The notes under the pieces are model-generated. The model did not search any database, had not been told where the DNA came from, and worked only from the letters and a program-made list of their open reading frames with translations. Below are positions 1-7,940 of a stretch of DNA of 18,694 bases, piece by piece. Where the stretch lies: the NCBI GenBank assembly GCA_045600025.1, contig JAZRXC010000030.1, positions 1 through 18,694 of the forward strand, written 5' to 3'. A program made the position numbers and the translations under genes. This stretch comes from UBA3774 sp045600025 (lineage in GTDB: Bacteria; Bacillota; Clostridia; Lachnospirales; Lachnospiraceae). Positions within the stretch are counted from its first letter, which is position 1; every line of letters starts with the position of its first letter.

Positions 1-1161
1 CTTGAGCTTATCGAAAAGGGCGAGGCATATTATTGCTTCTGTGATAAGGAACGTCTTGAAAAGCTTCACGCTGATGCCAAGGACGGCGAAGTTGCAATGT
101 ATGATAAGCATTGCCTGTCATTATCCAAGGAAGAAGTTGAAGCAAATCTTGCAGCCGGCAAGCCCTTCGTAATTCGTCAGAATATTCCCAATGAAGGTGA
201 GACTACTTTCCACGATGAGATATACGGAGATATCACGGTTCCGAACAAAGAGCTTGATGACATGGTTCTGATAAAGTCAGACGGATATCCCACATATAAC
301 TTTGCAAATGTAATTGATGACCATCTTATGGGAATCACTCACGTTGTACGCGGAAATGAATACCTTTCATCTTCACCTAAATACACAAGACTCTACGCAG
401 CATTTGGCTGGCAGGAGCCCGTGTATGTACACTGCCCGCTTATAACTGATGAAGAGCACAAGAAGCTTTCAAAGCGTAGCGGCCACTCATCTTATGAGGA
501 TCTTATCGATCAGGGATATGTAAATGAAGCAGTAGTTAATTATGTGGCACTGCTCGGATGGAGCCCCGCTGACGGCGTTGAGATTATGAGCCTTCAGCAG
601 CTTATCGAGAAGTTCGACTACACACGTATCAACAAGTCTCCGGCAGTATTTGATATCCCGAAGCTTCGTTGGTTAAATGGCGAATACATCAAGGCAATGG
701 ATGATGAAGCTTATTATGAGAGAGCACTGCCGATTATCGCTGATACCGTAGGAGATAAGCTCCCCGGAAGAGCCATAGCAGATCTTGTTAAGTCACGTAT
801 AGAAACATTCCTTGACATCCCTGAGATGATTGATTTCTTCGGAGCGGTTCCTGCTTATGAGAACGAGCTTTATTCACATAAGAAGATGAAGACTGACCCG
901 GAGCAGTCACTCACAGTATTAAAAGAGCTTCTGCCGATACTTACGGAGCTTACCGATTACAGTCATGACGGACTTTCCGCAGCTGTTTCAACTTATATCG
1001 AAGAAAAGCAAATAAAGAACGGACAGGCACTCTGGCCTCTTCGCATTGCAGTATCAGGTAAGGCTATGACACCCGGCGGAGCATATGAAATCATGGAGAT
1101 TCTCGGTAAGGAAGAGAGCCTTAGTCGCATAGAGGAAGCAATTAAGAAATTATGCAATTAA
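1..1161 (+). CDS. gltX: Glutamyl-tRNA synthetase, 5'-truncated
   Basis: Class I aminoacyl-tRNA synthetase that attaches glutamate to tRNA(Glu) in the cytoplasm. The frame is open from base 1, so the N-terminus with the HIGH signature lies outside the window and 386 residues remain. Visible parts are the CFC cysteine segment near the start (residues 16-18 here), the catalytic-domain stretch LIKSDGYPTYNFANVIDDH, and the KLSKR form of the KMSKS motif that binds ATP, followed by a GY..EA.VNY stretch typical of GluRS. The C-terminal half is the helical anticodon-binding region and ends with the family-typical PLRIAVSGKAMTPGG segment. The first internal ATG at 97 is not the start, because the reading frame and homologous sequence continue upstream of it. 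The last ten bases overlap the start of the helicase gene, suggesting co-transcription. Confidence 0.95.
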   Translation, partial: LELIEKGEAYYCFCDKERLEKLHADAKDGEVAMYDKHCLSLSKEEVEANLAAGKPFVIRQNIPNEGETTFHDEIYGDITVPNKELDDMVLIKSDGYPTYNFANVIDDHLMGITHVVRGNEYLSSSPKYTRLYAAFGWQEPVYVHCPLITDEEHKKLSKRSGHSSYEDLIDQGYVNEAVVNYVALLGWSPADGVEIMSLQQLIEKFDYTRINKSPAVFDIPKLRWLNGEYIKAMDDEAYYERALPIIADTVGDKLPGRAIADLVKSRIETFLDIPEMIDFFGAVPAYENELYSHKKMKTDPEQSLTVLKELLPILTELTDYSHDGLSAAVSTYIEEKQIKNGQALWPLRIAVSGKAMTPGGAYEIMEILGKEESLSRIEEAIKKLCN

Positions 1162-2549
1162 ATGAATCGCAGCTTGCTGCGACTCTTGTGAGAGAGGGCC
1201 CTGCGCTTATTATCGCGGGGCCCGGCTCCGGCAAAACGGCGGTTATCACGCAGCGGATTCACACGCTCATCGATACATACGGTGTAGCTCCCGAGACAAT
1301 TCTTGTTATCACATTTACCCGCGCTGCCGCCACCGAGATGCAGGCACGTTTTCAAAAGCTCACAGGAAATGCAGCACTTCCGGTAACATTCGGAACATTT
1401 CATTCAGTATTCCTACACATATTAAAACGCACATACGGAAATGACGCATTTGACATCGCAGGAGAGGGCGATGAGCTTCGCATACTTTCTGAACTTGTAA
1501 AAGATATTCAGCCCGCGCCCGGTAATCTTGTGAAGGAACTTCTGGATGAATTTTCGCGCGCAAAAAATATGAATGACAGGCCGCGCTCTGTGTGCGGAAT
1601 TCCGAAAAAAAGATGCGCGCTTTTGATGCAGCAGCTTGATGAGCAAATAGCATCTCAGGGTCTTATCAGCTTTGATGACATGATAAACCGCACATATAAA
1701 TTACTGCGTGAGCGCCCTGACATCCTGCGCAAATGGCAGAACATATACAAATACATTCTGATAGACGAATTCCAGGACATAAATGAGCCACAGTATAAGA
1801 CTGTAAAGCTTCTGGCGGGCAAAAAGCCGAATCTTTTTGTCGTAGGCGATGATGATCAGGCAATATACGGATTTAGAGGATCTACGCCCGGAATTATGAA
1901 GAAATTCGCAAAAGAATATAAGGGCTGCAAGGTCATATATTTAAACAAAAACTACCGCTCCGATGAAGCGATAGTGCAGATGTCCGCCAACCTCATTTCC
2001 CATAATCATAATCGTTTCAAAAAGAAATTAAGCGCAAACAGAGAATATAAAATCCAGCCGGTGGTGCGTTCCTTTGACACCTTGACCGAAGAAAACAGAT
2101 TTATATGTGAGGAGATTAAGAGCCTGTTAGATCGCGGCCATAAGCCTTCTGATATAGCAGTGCTTTTTCGGACAAATGCTACGGAGCGTTCGCTGATAGA
2201 ATTGATGGAGCACGAGGGGCTTCCGTTTGAATCAGACTGTGACTTGCGAAATGATTCCGCAGAAAAAGAAAAAAGCGACACCTCAAAAATAACAGTATCT
2301 ACCATGCATAAATCAAAAGGGTTGGAGTATCGTGCGGTATTTATCCCTGACGTAATAGAAGGGCTTGTGCCGCATAAGAGCATAGAAGCGCCGGAAGAGA
2401 TTGAAGAAGAAAGACGGCTCTTTTACGTCGCGATTACGCGGGCAAAAAGCCGTCTATATGTCCTTACGGTTAAGCGACGTTACAACAGACAGGCAGTTCC
2501 GTCGCGTTTTATAAGTGAGATGTATAAAAAGAGGTTCAGTCTTTTTTGA
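1152..2549 (+). CDS. UvrD/Rep/PcrA-type superfamily 1A DNA helicase, compact form
   Basis: ATP-driven 3'-5' DNA helicase or translocase of the UvrD family, probably acting in repair or replication-fork maintenance. All core motifs are visible: Q-motif LNESQ (residues 3-7), Walker A GPGSGKT (23-29), Walker B DEFQD (205-209), motif III GDDDQAIYGFRG (from 232), motif IV NKNYRS (265-270), motif V STMHKSKGLEY (383-393) and motif VI FYVAITRAKS (424-433). At 465 residues it is much shorter than UvrD or PcrA (about 720). Only about 112 residues separate motifs IV and V, so the large 2B subdomain appears to be absent or minimal. The ATG at 1152 lies inside gltX. A GAGGA sequence about 13 bases upstream is an imperfect ribosome binding site, so translation may be coupled to gltX. 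Its 3' end overlaps the convergent DUF1292 gene by 14 bases. The exact role is not known. Confidence 0.88.
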   Translation: MQLNESQLAATLVREGPALIIAGPGSGKTAVITQRIHTLIDTYGVAPETILVITFTRAAATEMQARFQKLTGNAALPVTFGTFHSVFLHILKRTYGNDAFDIAGEGDELRILSELVKDIQPAPGNLVKELLDEFSRAKNMNDRPRSVCGIPKKRCALLMQQLDEQIASQGLISFDDMINRTYKLLRERPDILRKWQNIYKYILIDEFQDINEPQYKTVKLLAGKKPNLFVVGDDDQAIYGFRGSTPGIMKKFAKEYKGCKVIYLNKNYRSDEAIVQMSANLISHNHNRFKKKLSANREYKIQPVVRSFDTLTEENRFICEEIKSLLDRGHKPSDIAVLFRTNATERSLIELMEHEGLPFESDCDLRNDSAEKEKSDTSKITVSTMHKSKGLEYRAVFIPDVIEGLVPHKSIEAPEEIEEERRLFYVAITRAKSRLYVLTVKRRYNRQAVPSRFISEMYKKRFSLF

Positions 2550-2865
2550 AGCTGGCTTCTTCAGCAAGCTCGTCATCGTCAGCCGCCTCATTGTAGAGGT
2601 GCTCATCGAGAATTTCGTCAAAGCGGTCACAGGCGCGCTCATATTCGTCATCATCTTCAATATCAGTGAGAATCGGTTCCCCGTCCTCGCCCTCTGAAAA
2701 ACGATAAAGGTAAACCTGCTCAAAGTCCACATCATCTACCGGAACGAGAGCAATATACTGCTGATCATCCATAGGATAACGCATGAGCACGTCACATTCC
2801 ATCTCAGTGCCGTCATCTAATTCCAGTGTGATAGTAAGATCGGTATTTTCGGTATAGCTGTCCAT
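2536..2865 (-). CDS. DUF1292 family acidic protein
   Basis: Small acidic cytoplasmic protein of 109 residues resembling the DUF1292 family of Firmicutes, whose function is unknown. The N-terminal half has the family pattern of beta strands (ITLELDDGTEMECDVL, then a QYIALVPVDD strand, then VYLYRF). The C-terminal half is very rich in Asp and Glu and ends in two lysines and an aspartate. The start follows a strong AAGGAGG site, which occupies the nine bases between the ychF stop and this ATG, so it is the second gene of a ychF operon. The 3' end runs 14 bases into the convergent helicase gene, with no terminator hairpin seen between them. Confidence 0.8.
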   Translation of the reverse strand: MDSYTENTDLTITLELDDGTEMECDVLMRYPMDDQQYIALVPVDDVDFEQVYLYRFSEGEDGEPILTDIEDDDEYERACDRFDEILDEHLYNEAADDDELAEEASFKKD

Positions 2866-2874
2866 ATGACCTCC

Positions 2875-3972
2875 TTATACGTTAAAGCGGAAGAGAACTA
2901 CATCACCATCCTGGACGATGTACTCTTTACCTTCCATGCGGATCAGGCCCTTGTCACGCGCAGCGGCATATGTGCCTGCATCCAGTAATTCCTTATAATT
3001 TATAACTTCAGCTTTTATAAAGCCGCGCTCAAAATCCGTGTGTATCTTGCCTGCAGCCTGAGGTGCCTTGGTTCCTTTTTTGATGGTCCAGGCGCGTGTT
3101 TCCTGCTCACCTGCGGTGAGGAAACTCATCAGTCCCAAAAGATCATAACTTGCGGCTATAAGCTTTTCAAGACCGGATTCCTTAAGCCCCATATCGGCAA
3201 GAAATTCTTTTCGCTCATCAGCATCGAGCTCGGAGATTTCTTCCTCTATCTGAGCAGAGATGACAAATACGCGGCTGCCTTCGGCAGCGGCTATTTCCTG
3301 CACAGCCTGAACATAGGCAGAAGATGCGCCGTCATCGGCGAGGTCATCTTCGGCTACATTTGCCGCATAGATAACCGGCTTATCTGTAAGCAGGGTGAGA
3401 GTAGGGATAAATGCGTCCTCCTCGTCATCAGCGCGTTCCATTGTCTTGGCGGGCTTGCCTGCTTCAAGATGCGCCTTGAGGCGGTTAAGCGTTTCAAGCT
3501 CACGCTTGGCGGTTTTGTCATTCATTGCGCTTCTGGCAGTCTTTGATATGCGTCTTTCGAGCACTTCAAGGTCCGCAAATATAAGCTCAAGATTTATAGT
3601 TTCGATATCACGGGCGGGGTCTACGGCTCCGTCAACGTGAACGACATTTGAATCGTCAAAGCAGCGAACTACGTGAATTATAGCATCCACTTCGCGGATG
3701 TTTGCAAGGAACTGGTTGCCGAGACCTTCGCCGTGGCTTGCACCTTTTACGAGACCTGCAATATCAACGAATTCAATCACTGCGGGAGTGACTTTCTTAC
3801 TCTGATACATATCGGCAAGCAGCCCGAGGCGGAAGTCCGGAACGGCAACAACGCCGACGTTCGGATCGATTGTGCAGAAAGGATAATTAGCCGATTCGGC
3901 ACCGGCACTTGTAAGTGAATTAAAAAGGGTACTCTTGCCGACATTGGGCAGACCCACGATACCTAATTTCAT
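2875..3972 (-). CDS. ychF: Redox-regulated ATPase YchF (Obg-family)
   Basis: Obg-like P-loop protein of 365 residues, the normal length for YchF. The family hydrolyses ATP rather than GTP, associates with ribosomes and has been linked to oxidative stress responses. The P-loop GLPNVGKS is at residues 7-14. It is followed by the YchF-typical NYPFCTIDPNVG switch region, the DIAGLVKGAS..GEGLGNQFL G3/switch II stretch, a coiled-coil insert near residues 130-180, and the PVIYAANV segment that replaces the classical NKxD. The C-terminal TGS domain (about residues 280-365) contains WTIKKGTKAPQAAG and GFIKAEVINY and ends in VVLFRFNV. The start has a GGAGG site six to seven bases upstream. A promoter lies at 3997-4025, and the DUF1292 gene follows immediately. 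Confidence 0.96.
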   Translation of the reverse strand: MKLGIVGLPNVGKSTLFNSLTSAGAESANYPFCTIDPNVGVVAVPDFRLGLLADMYQSKKVTPAVIEFVDIAGLVKGASHGEGLGNQFLANIREVDAIIHVVRCFDDSNVVHVDGAVDPARDIETINLELIFADLEVLERRISKTARSAMNDKTAKRELETLNRLKAHLEAGKPAKTMERADDEEDAFIPTLTLLTDKPVIYAANVAEDDLADDGASSAYVQAVQEIAAAEGSRVFVISAQIEEEISELDADERKEFLADMGLKESGLEKLIAASYDLLGLMSFLTAGEQETRAWTIKKGTKAPQAAGKIHTDFERGFIKAEVINYKELLDAGTYAAARDKGLIRMEGKEYIVQDGDVVLFRFNV

Positions 3973-3996
3973 AGACAGCCTCCTATAACCTACGAT

Positions 3997-4025
3997 ATTG
4001 TAGCATATTATTGATAACGTGTCAC
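3997..4025 (-). promoter_or_regulatory. Predicted sigma-A promoter of ychF-DUF1292
   Basis: Read on the minus strand, GTGACA (4020-4025) and TACAAT (3997-4002) are separated by exactly 17 bases. The predicted start of transcription falls just upstream of the GGAGG site of ychF. It sits back to back with the CDF promoter, with only seven bases between the two -35 elements. Confidence 0.6.
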
Positions 4026-4032
4026 ATAATAA

Positions 4033-4060
4033 TTGTATTTAAACCATTCGGTGATATAAT
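4033..4060 (+). promoter_or_regulatory. Predicted sigma-A promoter of the CDF gene, apparently leaderless
   Basis: TTGTAT (4033-4038) and a perfect TATAAT (4055-4060) are 16 bases apart. The ATG at 4067 begins seven bases after the end of the -10 element, where transcription itself would start. The only ribosome-binding-site-like sequence, GGTGA at 4050-4054, is inside or upstream of the -10 box and would not be transcribed. The mRNA is therefore predicted to be leaderless or nearly so, unless a downstream start codon is used. Confidence 0.55.
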
Positions 4061-4066
4061 AATGGC

Positions 4067-5242
4067 ATGATTACTTTACTCGCAAAAAAATTCATAAAAG
4101 ACTACAAAAACTATTCTGACGGCAAAGTCCGTTCCGCATACGGATATCTGTGTGCCATAGCCGGAATAGTACTTAATGTTTTGCTTTTCGCGGGCAAATT
4201 CCTTGCAGGTACACTAGCGGGTTCTGTTGCCGTTACTGCGGATGCATTTAACAACTTATCCGATGCAGGCTCATCTGTTATAGGGCTTATTGGATTTAAA
4301 CTTGCATCGCAGAAACCCGATCCCAAGCATCCTTTCGGACACGGCAGATATGAGTACCTCTCAAGCCTTATAATATCCGGTGTTATCATCGTAATGGGCG
4401 TTGAGCTGTTAAAGGAGTCTATTAATAAGATTGTAAACCCTGAACCTACCCAGTTTTCACTGCTCACATTTGCCATCCTCGGAGCATCAATTCTGCTTAA
4501 GGTTTATATGTTCTTATACAACAGAGGCATAGGAAGAAAGCTGGATTCTTCAAGCATGAAGGCAACTGCTATGGACAGTCTGTCGGATTCTCTGGCGACA
4601 CTCGCAGTGCTTGTATCCGGAATCGTTTCATATCTGACCCACATTCAGATTGACGGTTACGTAGGCCTCGCGGTTACCTGCTTCATATTCTATGCAGGTA
4701 TTTCCAGCGCCCTCGATACAGTAAATGAACTTCTCGGCACCCCTCCGGATCCTGAATTCGTAAAGGAGATAGAGCAGATAGTATTAGCCCATGACGGAGT
4801 AAAAGGCATCCACGATTTGATAGCTCATAGCTACGGTCCCGGCAATACTTATATTTCCCTGCATGCTGAGGTTCCGGCTGACGGAGATATCGTTGAGATA
4901 CATGATATGATTGACAATATCGAATTTGAACTGTCAGAAAAGCTCGGCTGTCTTGCCACGATCCATATGGATCCGATTGATACCAGTGAAGCAGTTGTAT
5001 CCGTTAGAAATCAGCTGAAAGAAAAGCTTGCCGAGATTGATGAACAGATTATGTTTCATGATTTTCGTATGGTATCCGGTGAGACTCATACCAACCTGAT
5101 ATTTGACGTTGTAGTTCCGCATAACTACAAGGTAGGTGATGATGAGCTGCGCGAGAAGATACAGCTCAAAGTTAAGGAGATTAATCCTGCATATTTCTGC
5201 GTAATAACTGTGGATAAAGATTACGCAGGATACATCAAATAG
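4067..5242 (+). CDS. Cation diffusion facilitator transporter, probable Mn2+ exporter
   Basis: Membrane proton/metal antiporter of the CDF family that removes divalent metal from the cytoplasm. After a short cytoplasmic N-terminus come about six membrane segments (roughly residues 28-215) with the family signatures DAFNNLSDAGSS in TM2 and HPFGHGRYEYLSSL in the following loop. Aligned to E. coli YiiP, the four transport-site residues appear to be N62, D66, D170 and D174. An Asn-Asp-Asp-Asp site is known from manganese-specific members such as pneumococcal MntE, so manganese is the best guess for the substrate. The cytoplasmic ferredoxin-like domain (about 225-300) is followed by an extra 90-residue region (about 305-391) with a similar strand/helix pattern, making the protein longer than the roughly 300 residues of YiiP. 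It is transcribed divergently from ychF. Confidence 0.9.
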   Translation: MITLLAKKFIKDYKNYSDGKVRSAYGYLCAIAGIVLNVLLFAGKFLAGTLAGSVAVTADAFNNLSDAGSSVIGLIGFKLASQKPDPKHPFGHGRYEYLSSLIISGVIIVMGVELLKESINKIVNPEPTQFSLLTFAILGASILLKVYMFLYNRGIGRKLDSSSMKATAMDSLSDSLATLAVLVSGIVSYLTHIQIDGYVGLAVTCFIFYAGISSALDTVNELLGTPPDPEFVKEIEQIVLAHDGVKGIHDLIAHSYGPGNTYISLHAEVPADGDIVEIHDMIDNIEFELSEKLGCLATIHMDPIDTSEAVVSVRNQLKEKLAEIDEQIMFHDFRMVSGETHTNLIFDVVVPHNYKVGDDELREKIQLKVKEINPAYFCVITVDKDYAGYIK

Positions 5243-5314
5243 GCCGCTATAAACTTGCAAGCGTGTCCAAAATATGATAAATTACAGTAATAATTACCCT
5301 TGGAGGGATTAGAT

Positions 5315-6706
5315 ATGCAACTTACTGATATCAGAGAATTATTCAGAGACAAAGAAATCTATGCCGGCAAAAAAGTTACGGTCGGCGGTTGGCTTCGCAG
5401 TAAGCGTGATTCGAAGAGCTTCGGTTTCCTTGTAGTAAATGACGGAACCTTCTTTGAGCCGCTTCAGATAGTTTACAGCGACAAGCTTCCCAATTTCAAC
5501 GATATCAATAAGCTCAATGTAGGCTCTGCCGTAATCGCGACAGGCATTATTACACCTACCCCCGATGCAAAGCAGCCTTTTGAACTGCAGGCTGAAAGTG
5601 TAGAAATAGAGGGCGAATCCTCCCCGACCTTCCCGCTTCAGAAGAAGCGCCATACGCTTGAGTATCTGCGTACCATCACACATCTGCGTCCCAGAACCAA
5701 CACTTTTGAGGCAGTGTTCCGTGTACGTTCACTCATCGCATATGCTATACACAAGTTCTTCCAGGAACGTGACTTTGTATATGTGCATACTCCCATCATC
5801 ACTTCAAGCGACTGTGAAGGCGCAGGAGAGATGTTCCAGGTTACGACACTTGATCTTAACAACCTTCCGCTCAATCCCGACGGAACTGTTGATTATACAA
5901 AAGACTTCTTTGGCAAGCAGACCAACATGACAGTATCAGGTCAGCTCAACGTTGAGGGCTTTGCCATGGCATTTAAAAATGTTTATACATTTGGCCCGAC
6001 CTTCAGAGCTGAAAACTCCAACACGACCCGCCATGCTGCTGAGTTCTGGATGATAGAGCCGGAGATTGCATTTGCCGATCTTGAAGATGATATGATTCTT
6101 GCTGAATCAATGCTTAAGTATGTTATCAACTATGTGCTTGAACATGCGCCCGAAGAGCTTAACTTCTTCAATTCGTTTATCGACACGGGCCTTCTTGACA
6201 GACTTCACAATGTGGCAGAAAACGATTTTGCCCGCATTACTTATACCGACGCAATTAAGCTTCTTGAGGCTCATAATGATGAGTTCGAGTACAAGGTATT
6301 CTGGGGCTGCGACCTGCAGACAGAGCATGAGAGATATCTTACAGAGAAGGAATTCGGCCGTCCTGTTTTCGTAACAGATTATCCGAAGGAAATCAAGGCT
6401 TTCTATATGAAGCAGAATCCCGACGGCAAGACGGTTGCTGCGGTTGACTGCCTCGTACCCGGTATCGGCGAAATCATCGGCGGCAGCCAGCGTGAGGATG
6501 ATTACGAGAAGCTTGCCGCACGTATGCAGGAGCTTGGTCTTAAACCTGAAGATTATGAGTTTTACCTTGATCTTCGCAAATACGGCTCAGTTCGTCATGC
6601 CGGCTTCGGCCTCGGATTTGAGCGCTGCGTTATGTACCTTACCGGTATGGGCAATATTCGCGACGTCCTGCCTTATCCTCGTACAGTTAATAACTGCGAT
6701 TTATAA
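5315..6706 (+). CDS. asnS: Asparaginyl-tRNA synthetase
   Basis: Class IIb aminoacyl-tRNA synthetase that charges tRNA(Asn) in the cytoplasm. The 463-residue length matches the family. An N-terminal OB-fold anticodon-binding domain (about 1-115, with KVTVGGWLRSKRDSKSFGFL) precedes the class II catalytic core, with motif 2 FRAENSNTTRHAAEFWMIEP beginning at residue 230 and motif 3 GFGLGFERCVMYLTG at 430-444. The ATG at 5315 is chosen because a GGAGG site lies at 5302-5306. An upstream in-frame TTG at 5300 would place that site inside the gene. asnA starts two bases after the stop, so the two form an operon for asparagine supply and use. The 72-base gap to the upstream gene is too short for a T-box leader, and none was seen. 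Confidence 0.97.
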   Translation: MQLTDIRELFRDKEIYAGKKVTVGGWLRSKRDSKSFGFLVVNDGTFFEPLQIVYSDKLPNFNDINKLNVGSAVIATGIITPTPDAKQPFELQAESVEIEGESSPTFPLQKKRHTLEYLRTITHLRPRTNTFEAVFRVRSLIAYAIHKFFQERDFVYVHTPIITSSDCEGAGEMFQVTTLDLNNLPLNPDGTVDYTKDFFGKQTNMTVSGQLNVEGFAMAFKNVYTFGPTFRAENSNTTRHAAEFWMIEPEIAFADLEDDMILAESMLKYVINYVLEHAPEELNFFNSFIDTGLLDRLHNVAENDFARITYTDAIKLLEAHNDEFEYKVFWGCDLQTEHERYLTEKEFGRPVFVTDYPKEIKAFYMKQNPDGKTVAAVDCLVPGIGEIIGGSQREDDYEKLAARMQELGLKPEDYEFYLDLRKYGSVRHAGFGLGFERCVMYLTGMGNIRDVLPYPRTVNNCDL

Positions 6707-6708
6707 TT

Positions 6709-7716
6709 ATGAAAACATATTTCCCCGAACATTACACACCTGATTTGGATGTTAAGGCAACTCAGATAGCAGTAAAGCGTGTGAAGGATTTCTTCGAAAA
6801 GCAGCTGCTGACTGAGCTCAATCTGCGGCGCGTTTCTGCACCGCTTTTTGTTACACCCGTATCAGGACTTAATGATAATCTAAGCGGTGTCGAGAGACCG
6901 GTTGCATTCGGTATTAAAGATCTTGACGAGGCGCCTGTTGAGATAGTGCAGTCACTTGCAAAATGGAAGCGCCTCGCGCTGTCGCGCTACGGCTTTTCGG
7001 AAGGCGAAGGACTCTACACGGATATGAACGCCATCCGCCGTGATGAGAGCCTTGATAACATACATTCGGTGTATGTAGACCAGTGGGACTGGGAGAAGGT
7101 TATTTCAAAAGAAAACCGTACAGAAGACACACTACGGTCGGCGGTCAAGGCTGTATACGAGGCACTGCGCGTAACTGAAAAATACATTGCCAACAGATAT
7201 GATTATGTAAAATGTATCCTGCCGGAGGAAATTACTTTCATCAGCTCACAGCAGCTGCTTGATAAGTATCCGGACCTTTCTGCAAGGGAACGCGAATATG
7301 CGGCGGCTAAGGAATACGGCGCGATATTTATTTCAGGTATAGGAGAGAAGTTATCTAATGGCGAGCCGCATGACGGTCGTGCACCGGACTACGATGACTG
7401 GTCATTAAACGGTGATATTATCGTATATTACCCCGTTCTTGATATAGCGCTTGAGCTTTCGTCGATGGGCGTGAGAGTAGATGAGGATGCCTTGAAGAGT
7501 CAGCTTAAGGCGGCCGGATGTGAGGAGAGACTTGACCTTGATTTTCAGAAATCGCTTCTCGCCGGCAAGCTCCCCTACACTATAGGCGGAGGTATCGGCC
7601 AGAGCCGCATTTGCATGTTCTTTTTACGCAAGGCTCACATAGGTGAGGTTCAGGCATCAGTATGGCCGCAAGAAGTATGGAAGCTTGCCGAAGATGCGGG
7701 GGTTCCGCTTCTGTAA
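6709..7716 (+). CDS. asnA: Aspartate-ammonia ligase (asparagine synthetase A)
   Basis: ATP-dependent enzyme that makes asparagine from aspartate and ammonia, structurally related to class II tRNA synthetases. The 335-residue length matches AsnA. Recognisable stretches are the N-terminal PLFVTPVSGLNDNLSGVERP, the SLAKWKRLALSRYGF segment, DMNAIRRDE and VDQWDWEK in the core, and the C-terminal class II motif 3-like GGGIGQSRICMFFL beginning at residue 293. It begins two bases after the asnS stop, so it is very likely translated from the same mRNA. This pairing puts synthesis of free asparagine next to the enzyme that uses it. Confidence 0.97.
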   Translation: MKTYFPEHYTPDLDVKATQIAVKRVKDFFEKQLLTELNLRRVSAPLFVTPVSGLNDNLSGVERPVAFGIKDLDEAPVEIVQSLAKWKRLALSRYGFSEGEGLYTDMNAIRRDESLDNIHSVYVDQWDWEKVISKENRTEDTLRSAVKAVYEALRVTEKYIANRYDYVKCILPEEITFISSQQLLDKYPDLSAREREYAAAKEYGAIFISGIGEKLSNGEPHDGRAPDYDDWSLNGDIIVYYPVLDIALELSSMGVRVDEDALKSQLKAAGCEERLDLDFQKSLLAGKLPYTIGGGIGQSRICMFFLRKAHIGEVQASVWPQEVWKLAEDAGVPLL

Positions 7717-7725
7717 GCGTTTTCC

Positions 7726-7753
7726 TTGACTTTACACTGCTCTGTGTTATAAT
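7726..7753 (+). promoter_or_regulatory. Promoter of tRNA-Pro
   Basis: TTGACT (7726-7731) and TATAAT (7748-7753) are 16 bases apart, with a TG one base before the -10 giving an extended -10 (TGTTATAAT). The tRNA begins 13 bases after the -10, as expected for a short 5' leader removed by RNase P. Confidence 0.8.
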
Positions 7754-7765
7754 ACATAGGCAATT

Positions 7766-7839
7766 CGAGGCGTGGCTCAGTTTGGTAGAGCGCTGCGTTC
7801 GGGACGCAGAGGTCGCAAGTTCAAATCTTGTCGCCTCGA
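7766..7839 (+). tRNA. tRNA-Pro (anticodon CGG)
   Basis: A 74-base cloverleaf. The acceptor stem CGAGGCG pairs with CGCCTCG (7832-7838), and the discriminator base is A at 7839. The D-arm is GCTC/GAGC. The anticodon stem CTGCG/CGCAG encloses the loop TTCGGGA, giving anticodon CGG, which reads the proline codon CCG. The T-stem GCAAG/CTTGT encloses TTCAAAT and contains one G-T pair. The 3' CCA is not encoded. The gene stands alone between its own promoter and terminator. Confidence 0.96.
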
Positions 7840-7842
7840 TTC

Positions 7843-7876
7843 AAAAAGAGATAGGCAATCGCCTATCTCTTTTTTG
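7843..7876. terminator. Bidirectional intrinsic terminator after tRNA-Pro
   Basis: AAAAAGAGATAGGC (7843-7856) pairs with GCCTATCTCTTTTT (7861-7874) across a four-base loop AATC, followed on the plus strand by a run of T. The A-run on the left side becomes a T-run on the minus strand, so the same hairpin can also end the convergent MATE-like gene, whose stop is at 7941. Confidence 0.88.
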
Positions 7877-7940
7877 GTCAATAACCGCGCCGCCTACGGC
7901 CCTGTTCCAATGTTTGCCGTTGCAAATGTGCCGCAAAAAA

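Noticed and set aside
3040..3546. 168-residue plus-strand frame opposite ychF
   Set aside because: It is a shadow of the well-supported ychF gene, with low-complexity, Cys/Leu-rich translation and no family resemblance.
4020..4066. Possible manganese (yybP-ykoY) riboswitch before the CDF gene
   Set aside because: The promoter places the transcription start at the ATG, so there is no leader to hold a riboswitch.
5243..5314. Possible T-box riboswitch upstream of asnS
   Set aside because: Only 72 bases separate it from the CDF gene. There is no T-box consensus, no specifier stem and no terminator hairpin.
5300..5314. TTG at 5300 as the asnS start
   Set aside because: It would put the GGAGG site inside the coding sequence. 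The ATG at 5315 has correct spacing and gives the normal family length.
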